Origin: Krasilnikovozyma curviuscula
Taxonomy: Eukaryota > Basidiomycota > Tremellomycetes > Cystofilobasidiales > Mrakiaceae
NCBI GenBank assembly: GCA_014825775.1
Contig: MVAQ01000153.1
Location: forward strand, 1 to 52,815
Length of the DNA stretch: 52,815 nt
Reading direction: 5' to 3'
The position numbers and the translations under genes are program-made. The notes under the pieces are model-generated. The model did no database searches. It was not told where the DNA came from and worked only from the letters and a program-made list of their open reading frames with translations. Of this stretch, positions 22,697 through 34,968 are shown one piece after another; position 1 is the first letter of the stretch; each line of letters starts with the position of its first letter.

Positions 22697-25600
22697 ATGC
22701 CAAAAGCACCGAAGGCAGGAGGGAAATCCGACGAAGGATCAGCCTCCCCCTCGAATGGCGCTCCTGTCAAGGCAAAGAAGATTGTGTCTATTCCAACCTA
22801 CGCTCCAGGAAGACAGCAGAACTCTGCCTGCTCAGCTTGTCGAGGTGCGTTCATTTTCTCAGAACCGACCTGCATGGTCTGGTTTTTTCACTGACCGTCC
22901 CGATCCTGTTTTTCTTCGCCCCCTCTTTTTCCCTGTGTTCTCTACACCATCTACACTTTAGTGAGGAGAGTGAAGTGTAATCTGAGGGAGAGGCAACGTA
23001 TCATCGAAGAGGCCGTGGAGAAGAACAAGAGTCTGGGTATCCAGGACGATGGCATCAATGACCCTTCGCTGGTGGGATGCACGAATTGTGAAGAACGGGG
23101 GATGAAGTGCATGTACGTGATTCCCTCCTCTCTCTCTCTCTTCTTCCTGGAGATATGTATCTGGTGCTAATTCTGTCCCATGCTTTTCGCAACCTTGATT
23201 ATTTGGATTGTCTCGCCTTGTTTCCCCCGTCCCGCCGCCTCGACCTGGTGCAGAGACGAGTTTTCAAACCTGCGAAAAGTCAAGCTTTTAAGAAAAGGAA
23301 AGCTGATCAAGGAACTGGAGAAGACCCATACGTTAGATCAACCAGTGGCTGGAAGCAGCAAACACCCCGAGAGTTCAAGCCATGGCAATCAAATGTCGAT
23401 GTTCCCTCCCAAAGAACATGGTCCAAAAGACACAGCGCCACTTTCTGGTGTCCGGCCTGGTAACGGCACTCCGTCTGCCTCTCCAGCTCCTCATCCACAG
23501 GGAGAGGCACCATATCAACACCAGCCGCCTTCGGCTCAGCAGCAGCATTACGACCAGCAGTATGCATACAACGACTGGCCGTTCCCAGAAATCACTCTGG
23601 AGTTCCTCGCTTGTCCTTTCTACCGCCGTCTACACTTGCAACGTGAGTGAAGCTCTTTCTGCGGGACTTTCGAGCTGCTTTTGCTGACATTGATGTACGT
23701 CAGGCCCCATCGTTGATCCGGCCGATTTCCTAGCGCGATTCACCCAAGGAGACCTAGGTCCAGTCGTGAGTGTTTACCACACAATCGCGTCTCTTTCTGT
23801 CACATAGCTGGATTGGGTTTGACATTTTCTGTTTTGATCATAGGGTGTCTGTCTATCCAGAGTACTCTACGCGTGGGCCGTCGCGTACGGCGTTAATAAC
23901 TTGGGCGATGAGCCTGTGCATCTTCCGGACGACGAACAACGTCAGGTATACAGAGATGACTGCAATACTGTACTGCAGTACCTTTTTAGGGACATTGATG
24001 CGCTGAGTATCATGAGGAAACCCTCTTGGGACGGTGTCAGAATCATTCTGTATATCTTGCCTCTTGCGACAGGTCAGTGCATTTTTCCGCCATTCATTGC
24101 AAGGTCAGAATTCTGGACGTACTGACACCTCTTTATTCAATTCAATTTCTGGAGATGTGCTGACGAAGATGGAGATTCAGGCTATGTACGAGTGCGCTTA
24201 TTCTCAAGGTGAGTGCGAGATAACTCCGGCCAGCTTCCAACCAACTTCTTTCTAAAACGAAAAGGTTCTTTATTTTATTAGTCCTTGTGCTTGCCGTAAA
24301 CACTCCTTTATCAATGGATTGGAGCCAAGAAGTCGACGCATACGCGATCTCGGAGAATGAGAACCTGCTTGTTCGAACGCGAGCATTTTGGTATTGTTTC
24401 TTAGTGAGCAATTTTCGTCGCAATCTTGTCGAAAAAACTGTTCATTTAAAATAACCTCCCGGATGTTATCTAGCACGAGTCAACTACCGTCTCATTGTCA
24501 GGACGACGTATGGTGTTCGACGACGAAGACATCCTACTTTTCCACCCAGACTCTCCTGTGCCCCGAGCCCTGATGGCTGTCTCACCCTACTACAAAAACT
24601 TTGTGGCCTATACTGCACCAGGGTCCAATCTTTCCTCAGCATTACGCCTGGTCAACAAGGCGCTTCATAATCGCCGAATCAGAGGCAATATCGATGAGGT
24701 CTGCTTGGATGCTGCTTTTGAGACGCTCGACGCTTGTTGGTCCGAGTTTGAGAATGCCAGGAAAGTCGGTCCAGTTGGTCTGATGATCCCGGAGGACGTA
24801 GAACGGTACTGTGATGGATGGCAGATGAACATCTTCAGTTATTGTGAGTGTCGCGTTCATTTCTCTCATTGTGTGCAGCTCACTGACTTCCCTCTCACCA
24901 TTCAGATCAAATGATCTACGCCACTCTTTTGGATAGAGTAACCACCTCCTCACCAGAGACTACTGCTGCACTTCACGGTCGTGTCATTCCTCTCGTGAGA
25001 AGCAAATGCAACGCGCTCGTTAGAGCGGTTGCTGATATTGTCAAGCGCCAGCTTGGAACATCATTCTTCCAATATGATGCTGCTTTAGTTCAAAGTGAGT
25101 TTCGTTTTGCCTCCCTTCAAGATCATCTGTGACGCTGATAGCTTTTTTTTTTGGGTCAGTTGGCACTTTCTTGGCTGCTACAACTCTGGCTGAGAGCACT
25201 GGAACTGAAGAGGACATGGTGGCTTTCGTCAGCGCCTTCCGAGAGATGCGCTTTGCTTACTCGAAGACGGCGGAACGAGTTGAGGTCATTGAACAAGTCT
25301 GGAGCCAACGTCTTGAGCGTGAGAGAGCTGCGAAGGCTATTGTTCCACCCGCCTATCGACGTCTATCTCTTGCAGAGCTTTTGCACCATCCATCTTCGTC
25401 TAATGGCTCTCCATCATCATCTTCAATAACACCTGCTCCAAAGGAATATCAACCGTCTTCCCTCTCGATTTCCTCTTCTTCCCCCGCTCCACAACCTCTG
25501 GAACCATCGCCAACCTCCACAGTTCCTCCTCATGGATATTATAGTCAGGAGCAAACTCGCTCAGAACTATCACGGCTTCCTCCTGCCCCTGTTCCTTCCT

Positions 25601-25863
25601 CAGCTCCGACATCTTCGGCAACTTCCCCATTCTCCTCCTGGCCATCTGACCAGCCATCTCAGCCGCGTCAGCACCGAGTCGAATACCTTCCACCACCACC
25701 ATCATCCGGGTCTAATGTCAGAGAAGGCTTGTCACTACCAAAGCTGGAGTTTGCTCGTCCGCCAGGCTCAGAAGAGATGTCTCGCCATTCATCTCAAACG
25801 TATTCCCCAACAACTGCATCACATGCATCCCGACCAGGCTCAGCTTTTAACCCCCCATCGTAG
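22697..25863 (+). CDS. Zn2Cys6 transcription regulator with an enlarged zinc-cluster loop
   Basis: The start (MPKAPKAGGKSDEGSASPSN) is Lys/Ser-rich. The zinc cluster is CSACRVRRVKC, split by an intron after CSACR, then an unusually long 33-residue loop (NLRERQRIIEEAVEKNK onward), then CTNCEERGMKC. A basic linker and short heptad-like helix (KLLRKGKLIKELEK) follow, then a low-complexity Gln/Pro/His region. The middle has the conserved regulator fold: WPFPEITLEFLACPFYRRLH, GVCLSRVLYAWAVAYGVNN, and MDFLERD-like helices up to RFAYSKTAERVEVIEQ. The tail is long and Ser/Pro-rich and ends at PPS. There are about nine exons. The architecture resembles agaricomycete-specific regulators. Target genes are not evident from the context. 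Confidence 0.82.
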
Positions 25864-26186
25864 TAATTTCCCTTCACGCTGGAGATCTAGAGATGCAAGT
25901 CACTTGGTTTGACCTGCCGTGGCTTCATGCGAGAAGCGCAATTACACTAATGGAGCTCGCTTAGCCAAAGCCATATATACTTTATGAGAGAGCATTCATA
26001 TCAAAGCTATTCTATATAAAATGCCTTCGATGTTATTTACCTCTGCGATAAATTCTGGGCAGAGGGAGGATAGCACCCTGTGACCTTTAACCTGAACCAC
26101 GATTTGTATTTTAACATTTCTTCACTTTATATCGATTCACACCTCTCTCTGTGGAGATTCTCTCTCATTCTGATCAACCAGCAGCT
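25864..26186. promoter_or_regulatory. Intergenic region with a TATA-like box before the RRP43 gene
   Basis: This stretch holds the regulator's 3' trailer and the exosome gene's promoter. A TATA-like tctatataaaa lies at about 26011-26021, some 170 bases before the ATG. A second AT-rich catatatac lies near 25972-25980. I see no gene in it. Confidence 0.4.
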
Positions 26187-27452
26187 ATGTCAACGTCAGC
26201 TACACAGATTGCTCCCTCTCATTCCCTGGACGCTGCTACGTTCAAACGTCTTCACCCACGAGCTTACATAGAACGATACCTCAGTGAAGGATTCAGGCCC
26301 GATGGAAGAGAAACTGGTGACTGGAGAAGCATAAGTATTAACTCAGGTGAGTGAATCAGGTCCAATCTGAGCCTCAGCAGATTTGTGTGGCAGCTTCTCG
26401 CTTTGTTGCTGATGCTTGCGACCCTGCTATACTATCCCCTTACTCATAGGGAGCATCAAAACAGCTCATGGGTCAGCACTCGTACGAGTTGGAGAGACAA
26501 CTGTCGTTTGTGGAGTGAAAGGAGAGATTTCTGAGCCTGACATAAACTCGCCGCATGAAGGTTACATTGGTGAGTATTCCATTGGGCCATCGCTCTTATC
26601 TGCCATTGTCTATTCTACAGCTTCACTGATAAATTCTTTGCGCTTCTACAGTGCCCAACATCGATTTACCAGCTCTCTCCTCACCTAAGTTTAAACCAGG
26701 TCCTCCCGGCGAAGAAGCTCAAATTTTGTCCAGCCGCATCAACTCAATACTGACATCGTAAGTAGCTGTGGTGATATTTGATCCTTTAATATCGTGATTG
26801 TGGAGCTAATCCAGGGATTTTTCTTCCTTTCTTCGATTTATTTGCGCCACTGTGAACAGGTCAGACCTTGTCGACCTCACATCTCTGTGCATATCACCTT
26901 CACACTCAGCATGGGTACTTTACATCGATGTCGTCTGTATTAACTACGATGGGAATGCTTTCGATGCTGCTTTGATCGCCATCATGGCTGCTCTGAGGTG
27001 TAGTGAGTACCTCTTATCTTCCATGCTACATCTGGCGATCTCACCTATTCACTCGTGTTCCGAAAGCTCAACTACCAAAAGCAACTTTCGATGAAGAGAC
27101 TGGTCAAACTCTGTGCTCGAGGAAAGAGACTGAACCCCTCAAGCTGTCGCGGATGTTGATCCCGACTTCCTATATCACCCTATCATCGTAAGTCGAATTT
27201 CACCAGACGTCAGTGAAATTAGTGTTCAGCTAATCTTTGAATCTCCTTTTTTCTTCTAGCCATCTCCTTCCTGACCCAACGACACTCGAATCGACGCTCG
27301 CTTCCAGCATTATTCACATCGTCTACGACGGCGAAAGTGGGAAGGTTGTTAGCACGCTACAAGACGGGGCTGGATTGAGGCTCAATGAATGCTTAAGTCA
27401 TGGTAAAGAGCGTATTGCCGTGGTTCGAGAAGCCCTGGCCGGTGCAAAATAA
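26187..27452 (+). CDS. RRP43: Exosome complex component Rrp43 (EXOSC8), RNase PH-like
   Basis: A ring subunit of the RNA exosome, which trims and degrades RNA 3'-5' in nucleus and cytoplasm. The subunit keeps the RNase PH fold but is not itself catalytic in eukaryotes. The sequence gives FKRLHPRAYIERYLSEGFRPDGRE, then SIKTAHGSALVRVGETTVVCGVK (the first strands of the RNase PH fold). It continues with VPNIDLPALSSPKFKPGPPG, then AWVLYIDVVCINYDGNAFDAALIA, and near the end IIHIVYDGESGKVVSTLQ. The order matches EXOSC8. About six exons are separated by introns of 50-90 bases. The start at 26187 gives a short leader before the conserved FKRLHP. The protein is close to the family's usual size. Confidence 0.92.
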
Positions 27453-28125
27453 CATAACCTTCTCGCTGAACCAAAAGAAATTCGCTCTGAAAGATTGAAA
27501 GATCCTTTGAAATGCTGAAAAATGCCATTTAGTCACTAATAAACGAATTTGAGGAGAATTTTTTGTTTCCAATAAAGTAACTCGTTACTTTTACAAAACG
27601 GACGCGCTGGTTTTTGGGACGCCGCCCCCTCGAACCGTACTCTGGCCTCTCAGGGCCATACCCAACCTTGTACGTATCCAAAGCAACCACTAGAATGTTA
27701 AGTATTGATCGAACCTGCTTGCCTGCTCAGTGAAGTTGCTCTTCACACACCCCTTTCTTCTGAGCTCCTGTGTGCAATCCACGCGCAGAGCCAGATACGT
27801 CAAGATCACTCCCAAGGAGGCTCTCCCCCCAACTGCCTCCTGTCTTCAGATTTCACTGTCTGATTGGCTCCTCGTTCATAAACACCGTTCTTTGAATCTT
27901 GCTTTACAAAATCCACGGGCTCATTGACGTTCGAACCAGCGTTTGCTATTCATCCACATAAAGGTTCGAGAAGCACCTAACACTCTGTCTTGTAACCCTA
28001 TCCAAGAAATATAATCTTCTGGTGAAATTAGGCGCGGTTGAGGCCATTTGTAAGTCCACTTCCAGCTCCTCTTATTTCACAGACAAGGCTGATTGTAGAA
28101 CTCAATACAACCTCATGCTTAGTCC
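27453..28125. other. Intergenic: Rrp43 trailer and kinase promoter/leader
   Basis: The first part is AT-rich (27500-27600). A GC-rich block at 27600-27660 is followed by a pyrimidine-rich stretch before the kinase start. A 5' leader intron is possible because gt...ag pairs flank 28050-28096. I see no RNA gene. Confidence 0.4.
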
Positions 28126-30535
28126 ATGGCTACTAAAGCGACTATATCTAGCGACCCATCGGCCCAGTGGAATCTAGGAGAGAAGCTAGGTGTTGGAAGT
28201 TTCGGTGTAGTTTACAAAGCGTAAGTTCAGGATTTCTCCTCTCATTGTTCTGATACTGACTTTGCTTTCCGATTTCTAGGACTCACGTCAACACGAAACA
28301 GGTGGTAGCTATTAAACAGATAAGTCAGTACGGAACAATCATCCTTCGAGAGAATGTTTGGCTGAGAAGTTCCTCTTTCGGCAAGACTTGGAGGAGTCGG
28401 ATGACGATATTCTAGAGATTCAACAGGAGATTGCCCATCTGGCTTGCTGCCATTCAGAATAGTACGTAGATTTTCCACTTTCATGAATTGGTTTCTGAAT
28501 CGCCGTACGCTTCATCCCCCAGTGTCACACGATACTTCGATTCTTTCGTCAAAGGATTCAAGCTTTGGATCATCATGGAATACCTCGCTGGTGGAAGTTG
28601 CTTAGACTTGGTTTGTAGCTATTATCAATGGATGTTTACAGGCCTAAAACTGACGACAAGTGTTATTGGGCGACGAATCCCAAGCTTCGACCAGGGCCGT
28701 TCTCAGAAATGCAGATATCCGTCATCATGCGAGAGCTTCTCAAAGGACTGGAGTATCTCCACGAACGAGGTGTGGTTCATAGAGATCTGAAAGCTGCGAA
28801 CGTTCTTTTGGCGGCTGGAGGTGATGGTAAGTGCAATCGACCGACAATTCCTTCGCATCACGAAGAAAGAGAACTGACATATTCCTCTTGTGCTTCAGTG
28901 AAATTGGCCGATTTTGGTGTTGCTGCTCAGCTGTCTTCTTCGAAGTCAAGAAGGCATACTTTTGTCGGTACTCCGTTCTGGATGGCACCTGAGGTGTGAG
29001 TGTGATGTCTCTCCTATGTCTGTCGTGGGATTATACTCACGATCCATTCACGTCTGGGCTATTAGTATTCGACAGACAGGATACAACTCCAAAGCTGACA
29101 TCTGGTCTCTGGGTATAACGGGTATTGAAGTTGCCAAAGGTGAACCTCCGCTCAGCGCATATCACCCGTAAGATATCCTCGTTTCACTGTTGGTTGTTGA
29201 TAGATATCTTACACCTCACACTTTCAAATCCAGAATGAGAGTTCTATTCATGATACCTCAACAAGCACCACCTGTGTTGGAAGGTGATTTCTCACCCGCG
29301 TTCGTCGATTTCATCTCGTCCTGTTTGAAAAAGGACACGAACCTGGTAAGAAACCTGACACATTGTCGTGCCCATCGTATTGTGTTATTTCTAATTATGT
29401 CGTGTTCTGCAGAGATTGACAGCCAAGGAGCTCCTCCAACACAAATTTATCAAGACATATTCCAACAAAAAGACACCGGTTCTCGTGGACCTGATCCAGC
29501 GGTATCACGAGTATAGAGCCCGAGCTCCAGCCAAACAACATGCTCCCGTTGCAACTCTTGCAGCTCAATTTGGGTCAATCACAAGCGATTGGAGCTTTGA
29601 TGGTGGAACCATCAAAGCAGCTACCGATTTTGAAGACCAGGAGGAAATGTGGAGTGCGACTGAAGCTCCGAGCCACAAGGGCTTGAGCTCAAGCACAGCA
29701 TCAGCGATGACCGAAATGAAAGATACAGATACGATGAAACGAATTGTGAGTTTACCGCTTGTCTCCCCCGACGTCGGTCGTTGCTGATAGCCACGCTGAT
29801 TGCGACAGCCATCGACTCTGAGACAACGTCCAGTTGAAACACCATCACAATCAACACCGCCTAGTGCTCCATCCTGGAGTGCGTCTTCTACAAATTCAGT
29901 CAAGCATGCGACTGCTGAGAGAGATCTGAGGAATGTCTCCAACACCGTCAAACCTCAGAAGCATGCTGGTGTCATCGAAGAAGCTAGAAACGCTATCGAT
30001 GCAATAGAATCTTCTGATTCTCGGAACAAGGACGGAGTTCTCAACAGCGAATTCTCGACAATTGAAGCAGCTGGAAAGACAATGGTGGACGAGATTGTCC
30101 AGCCTAGTATTCAGAAGGTGAAGCGTCATCTTTGCTTCCCTTCAGCGAAACTACTAACGTGTATTTCTTTCGCTTCAGCTCCTGTGTGAAGACATCTCAG
30201 AAGATTACGTTAATGCTCTGAATGAAATCAGCAAAGGCTTCCATGATCTTAAGCTTGTGAATCCTGAAGGCGCTTTCAAACTGATGGGTGAAATCTTTGA
30301 TGGCATCGAGAGGTAAGTCACTACCGTCCTTAAGCCCCCTTTAGTTTGTGTGAAATCATATCTTTACATTTTGTTTTCTCTATCAATTTCCAGTAACGGA
30401 ACCATCAAGGAGAGATTGGCTGCTAAAGCTAATGATCCTCCTGCGCCCCCTCCCAAATCCGCCGTCGCCGAAATGATTTACACACGCTGGCTCGATGGAA
30501 TCCGGATGAGATGGGCAACCAACGTTTCACCTTAG
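28126..30535 (+). CDS. STE20-family protein kinase, germinal-centre kinase group III (Kic1/Nak1/Don3-like)
   Basis: Serine/threonine kinase acting in polarity, septation and the MOR/RAM-type pathway in fungi. The N-terminal kinase domain shows every core element: [12 protein letters not shown] (Gly-loop), VVAIKQI (ATP-binding Lys), and [17 protein letters not shown] (helix C Glu). Further elements are [29 protein letters not shown] (catalytic Asp), [11 protein letters not shown] (DFG) and [12 protein letters not shown] (the STE20 signature). The C-terminal half has a Ser/Thr-rich linker and a conserved-looking tail ([21 protein letters not shown]) ending in RWATNVSP. The start at 28126 immediately precedes the kinase domain, as is usual for this group. 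About ten exons are read in phase. The kinase core is certain; the exact orthologue (Kic1, Nak1, Sps1 or Don3) is not. Confidence 0.93.
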
Positions 30536-30861
30536 CTTTTTACCAAGGCTCTTTGTTTCCTCGGTTCCCTCATGCTCTGCTAACGACCACCTTGCCTACA
30601 GTGAGCAGTTTGGAGCATCTCGTATCTCCTATTTACTCTTTCACCATAAGAATTATATCGCAACCCTAATTAGAACTTAGTATGACTATTGTATTTGCTG
30701 TGCTGTATTGAAGACCTCTAACATGTTTCTGGAAAGGCAATCTGTCCACCTGCTCGTTGGAGATTCATGCGGATTCAATCAAACCCTCGCTCAAGGAAGA
30801 GAGAGCGTCTCAGTCCTACGGCAGGGTACAGTCTACACACTTGCTTTTGAGCAGGTAAGTC

Positions 30862-31120
30862 GTGGAAGCAGGCGACGAAGCATGTGGACGCGCAGCTGTT
30901 GGTGTTCCAGTCGATGTCGAGGGCAATACCATCAAGTTTGCAAGTTTGTCAGCTGCCAATCAAACACCTGAGAAGACGAATGGTGTGTTTAACTTCTACA
31001 AGGAGCTTTTCCGTTTTTTATCTGAGGTCGAGTGGCTCCAAAGACTACTGTGCCCGCGATCCTGAATGATCGACGCAACGGAAAAATCTCTGAGACAAGG
31101 GACGAACTGCACAGCGAACA
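30862..31120 (+). pseudogene. Possible gene fragment or small unrecognised gene
   Basis: An exon-like frame reading EAGDEACGRAAVGVPVDVEG up to PEKTNG joins in phase, through gtgtgt...ctgag, to APKTTVPAILNDRRNGKISE. That frame ends at a gtacgt donor-like site at 31121. No ATG was found that opens it cleanly; the sequence just upstream (30708-30830) also contains coding-like but unconnected frames. It lies in the 880-base gap between the kinase and the glutaredoxin-like gene. I recognise no family. The rest of the gap (30536-30860 and 31121-31417) shows only the kinase trailer and a pyrimidine-rich promoter. Confidence 0.2.
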
Positions 31121-31417
31121 GTACGTGCGGTCGTTTTCTCTTTTAAGAACTTCACCCTCCCCCCTTCGCTTCAATCTATCTCAAACGTTCATTCACCTTT
31201 CAAAGCGCTTCTTCTCATCAACGGGGTGACCGCCTACTGTTCCTCTCTTTTGTTTCTCAGAACATCCACTCTTTTAATTGCGCCCGTCGCAGCGCCGTTG
31301 CCCAAGTGAAAAACGGCTCCTCTCTAGCTATTCCCCACAGCTGCACCCTTCTCCTTCCCTCCTCTCAGCAGCAACCAACTGAAAACTTTTCCTTCAGCCT
31401 CTCTCTCTTTACCAACT

Positions 31418-32893
31418 ATGTCCCAACGCAACCAGCAGGACGAGGACTTTCGCTCTATATCTCAGTTTACCTTCCCGTCGACGCCCAAGCGAACAAGCGA
31501 CCAAGCCAACCAGTACCCACTCACCCCACCTCCGACTCCCCAGACTTCTCAGGGCTCTTATGTAGCTTCTCCTGGCTCATCAGGCCCGTGGTATGGATTG
31601 GACAGCCCGATCTTGCTCGACAGCGAATCTGAGACGCAGGTCGAAGCAGCCCAGCAGCGTCCCAAGTGGAAGAGGCTCCGTCTGTCGATTCGACAACTGT
31701 CATACGACTTTTCGGCTAATAATAATGGCCTTGGAATCTCAGGACTTGGCCCTTCTACTCCTAAGGCTGAATCAGGCAGCCCTTTCGCAACTTCGTCTTC
31801 CAGCCCGACGGTTCGTCTCGTTACTCTCACTTTCCCCTTTTGCTTTGTTCAAAATAAACATAAATTAACCTCTCTATCCGATTTTTTTTAGAGGAACGAC
31901 CGAGTCTATCGCCCGAAGAGCTTATCAGACAAAGCGCAATCAGAGCTTTTCAAAGTCAAAAAATCCGTTTGGTCCCTGTTGGGAGTGATTACACTATTTG
32001 TCTTGTAGGTACTAACTTCTTCGACTGTTTTTTCTCAAGAGCTCTTCATGGATTTCATACTGACGAGACTATTTGTGCTCTCATCCAGAGTCGTTTACTC
32101 CTTCATCGACTCTGATTCACAAGGAATGTCCTCCGAAAAGGTCTTCTCGCACTCAATGCGACTCAGACGTGCATATGTAACTCCACCATCAACCAATCAG
32201 ATACGAAAGCGCCAAAAACCGAATACCTTACCGGCAATCTCGTTCGAATGGAAGGACCAGCAGGAGCTCTCAGCGCTCACCTCCTTCCTCATACACTCGG
32301 GCCATGGGTCTGAGCACTTGCCTGAAAACCACCTTCTTCCCGGTACCAACCAAGTCCACCCTGAATTCATTCTTGACATCGCCTTAAACAGCCCTAGACT
32401 GCAGTCCCACCTCACAGAGCTTGACAACGTCTGGACTGACAACCCCGTAATTCTCTTTGGACTGTCACAAAACGAAGATACTAGGGAAATTCAAGCCATC
32501 TTACAGTCGCTGACAATTAAGGATGGTTTCAGAGATATACCAATTAACACGCGAGGTCAGTGTCAAGCGTTGTTCTGCCAGTTCGACTACAGAGGTGTTC
32601 TGATGAAAAATTCAATCTTTTGTCTGTCGCAATAGCTGACGGTGTTGCCGTGAAATCACTACTGAGTCGTCTGCTAGAGCAGCCAAATCTTCCGGTCTTG
32701 GTTGTGGGTGGTGAAGTCGTTGGCGGATTGGATGAGGTACTCAAGTGAGTTTTGGTTACAAGCAATACACCTACCTCTCTACTTGCTGAGCATGCACTCC
32801 CATCTCTCTAGTCTCATCGAAGATGGATCCTTCAAGAAGAAGCTGAAGCTTGCTGGGGTTGAGTTTATACCTCGGTATCGTCAGACTTCTTGA
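31418..32893 (+). CDS. Membrane-anchored glutaredoxin-fold protein lacking the redox CxxC
   Basis: The start MSQRNQQDEDFRSISQFTFP leads a Ser/Pro-rich cytosolic tail of about 150 residues. A single helix follows (SVWSLLGVITLFVLVVYSFI), giving a type II topology like yeast Grx6/Grx7. The lumenal part ends in a glutaredoxin fold: NPVILFGLSQNEDTREIQAIL, then VAVKSLLSRLLEQPNLPVLVVGGEVVGG and LIEDGSFKKKLKLAGVEF. The cis-Pro (LPVLVVGG) and the GG-x-DE segment that bind glutathione are present. Where active glutaredoxins carry C-P-Y-C after the first strand, this protein has Q-N-E-D, so thiol redox chemistry is not expected. Exon 1 ends at an unusual gttcgt donor. The protein may bind glutathione or an Fe-S ligand, or act as a scaffold; that is conjecture. 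Confidence 0.75.
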
Positions 32894-33323
32894 GAGATGC
32901 ACTTGTCGCCTCTTTGACAGCGCCATACAAACTCGTTCTGCGTGTATATTTGTCTTATGCAAGCTTGTAGGTGTATTGTACTCTAGTGATCCTGCTATTC
33001 TCTGTAAAAGCTTGTTTTGTCGCTTTGGGCTCGCAAGATGTGACAGAGAGATGCTTTGCGAGCTTGCAGTTGAAGTTCAGCGGTCCCACCAGCGCTTTCT
33101 TCTCACTGAAAAACAGCCACTTTGTGAAGTTGCTTTTTGTGTATTTTGCTGAAAGACACGCAAAGTGTGACAAGATGACCCAGTTGACAACGTCGGTTTG
33201 CGGCTATTTTGAGCGCCCCCGAAAGATCTGCACACCATTTCGAGAGGGAGACGGTTTCAGCACAGCTCCCAACTAACACCCAACCACTACCATCTTATCA
33301 ATCCCAGCCACCAGCTTGCCAAT
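32894..33323. other. Intergenic between the glutaredoxin-like gene and the membrane protein gene
   Basis: This stretch holds the trailer of one gene and the promoter of the next. Short open frames here on both strands have no domain or splice support. I see no repeat or RNA gene. Confidence 0.45.
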
Positions 33324-34968
33324 ATGGCCTGGTCCTTCGCCCTGTGGACTGAACAGCTCACCTTGGTGCTCTGCGCCCCTCTCGCCTGGAGGATATCGGC
33401 CCTCGTATCTTCTCACCTTTTCGACGCTACCTCTGCCGCATTCACCCCTGCGATCCCACCGGCCCACCCAATCAACACGGATGCACCTGTCGTACAACTC
33501 ATAAAGAAGCTCAAGGAGAACGAATGGCTCAAGCAAAGGATGGAGGGATCTAGGTGGATGAAGTTACTCCCCATTCTGGTCATAATTTTCTGCGCGTTTC
33601 TTCCACAGATGGTTGGATCGCTCGTGGGCATGGTCATTGGAATGATGGTCGCTAAGAGTAAGACATTGGATGTTAACACGCCTGAAGGCCTTATAAATTG
33701 GGAAGCGAGAAGGGAGAGGGTAATTTGGTTGCTTCACTTTGGTAAGGGTGTCCTGGCCATTCCCATAGTAAGTAATATCTCTGGCCTCTCTCTCCCAAGA
33801 GTGATATCTTCTTATCATTTATGGCTCATGCTTACCGTTATTGCTATCATAGGGTTACGCTCTGGGTCACACCACAAGTGTTCTAGTTGGCTGGGTTGGC
33901 CTGACTGGCTGCAAACAATACTCTGGTCTCCCGATGGTCCAAGGCTATCCACTCTACCTAAATTTGGTGACCTTCACAAAATCACTGGACACCGCCCTGC
34001 CGCTTATCGGAACCTTGGTCTCCGCCCTCGCCCTTTTCCATCCATCCTTCTGCATCTCGCCTTTTGTAATCTCATTCGCCATCATCATGACTTACTCACT
34101 CGCTTTTGGTGGAGCTGGGAGTACAGTTCGCGGCGAGGTAAAGTTTTGTCGAAGGTTAGGAGCCTACGCCCTCTTTCAATTGGTTTCTGTGGTGGTTGTT
34201 TTGCTCGTTGCAGGGTTCATCGCCCTCCTCATCTGGTGGATTCCACACACGCCGACACCGCCGCCTGAATTCCCAGACAAGTCGTTCAATCTCGATGACA
34301 GCTTGTGGATGGGTCTCCTCTTCGTAGCTCCAGCCATAGCAGCCGGAACCATAGGCAGTATGGTTCCTGTGCTGTACAGGTTCGACGTCAGTCTCCAGAG
34401 GGAGAAGGCAAACCCATTGTACGAACCAAGGAAGGTCTTGGAGATCCCTGAAGATATTATCCGGCTCTCAAGTCCAAAGGCCCCAGAAGCTGGAACGTAC
34501 GTCGCCATTGTATGTCGCCGTCGAATTTCATTTGCACTTCTGACCGCAAATTCTGACTGATCGTTTTAATTTGACCGCTCGATTAAAAGCCCCCCGTACC
34601 TGAGCTCCTCACCTCCAAAGAGATGCTCCACTCGTGGTTTCGCCTCTACAGCACCCTTGCTACCGCCGTCATCACAATCGCCCTCTTACTCGCCCCTCAG
34701 CTCTTCAAGTCAGCTATTTATAACGTAGGTTTCTTCTTATATTCCACGTGTTGATTTTGTCTAAGCACTCCTTCTACTATAGCTTGTGCCTGAAGCAGGA
34801 GACCGTCCTGCGGACTCCTACCTCATCATTTTCGGTCAAGTCCTTGCTTGTTTGATGTCTCCCGGACTGGTTGTCTGCGCTGTTGGTGTGGCTGCTTGGA
34901 TAAAAGGTGATTTGAAAGATATGTTGATGTATGAGGAGGTCTGGGGCGAAGTGATGGTGCAGGTGTGA
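33324..34968 (+). CDS. Multi-pass membrane protein of unknown function
   Basis: About 490 residues in four exons. The first intron (gtaagt...catag, after LAIPI) resumes at GYALGHTTSVLVGW, a later one follows YVAI, and another precedes LVPEAGDRPADSYL. Eight or so hydrophobic helices are visible, among them LPILVIIFCAFLPQMVGSLV, LPLIGTLVSALALF and SFAIIMTYSLAFGG. Others are SVVVVLLVAGFIALLIWW, LLFVAPAIAAGTIGSMVPVL and LATAVITIALLLAPQLF. A hydrophilic loop of about 60 residues (FDVSLQREKANPLYEPRK onward) lies between the sixth and seventh helices. The first 25 residues could be a signal-anchor. I recognise no transporter, protease or receptor motif. The start at 33324 has a good context (aatATGG). 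Confidence 0.75.
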
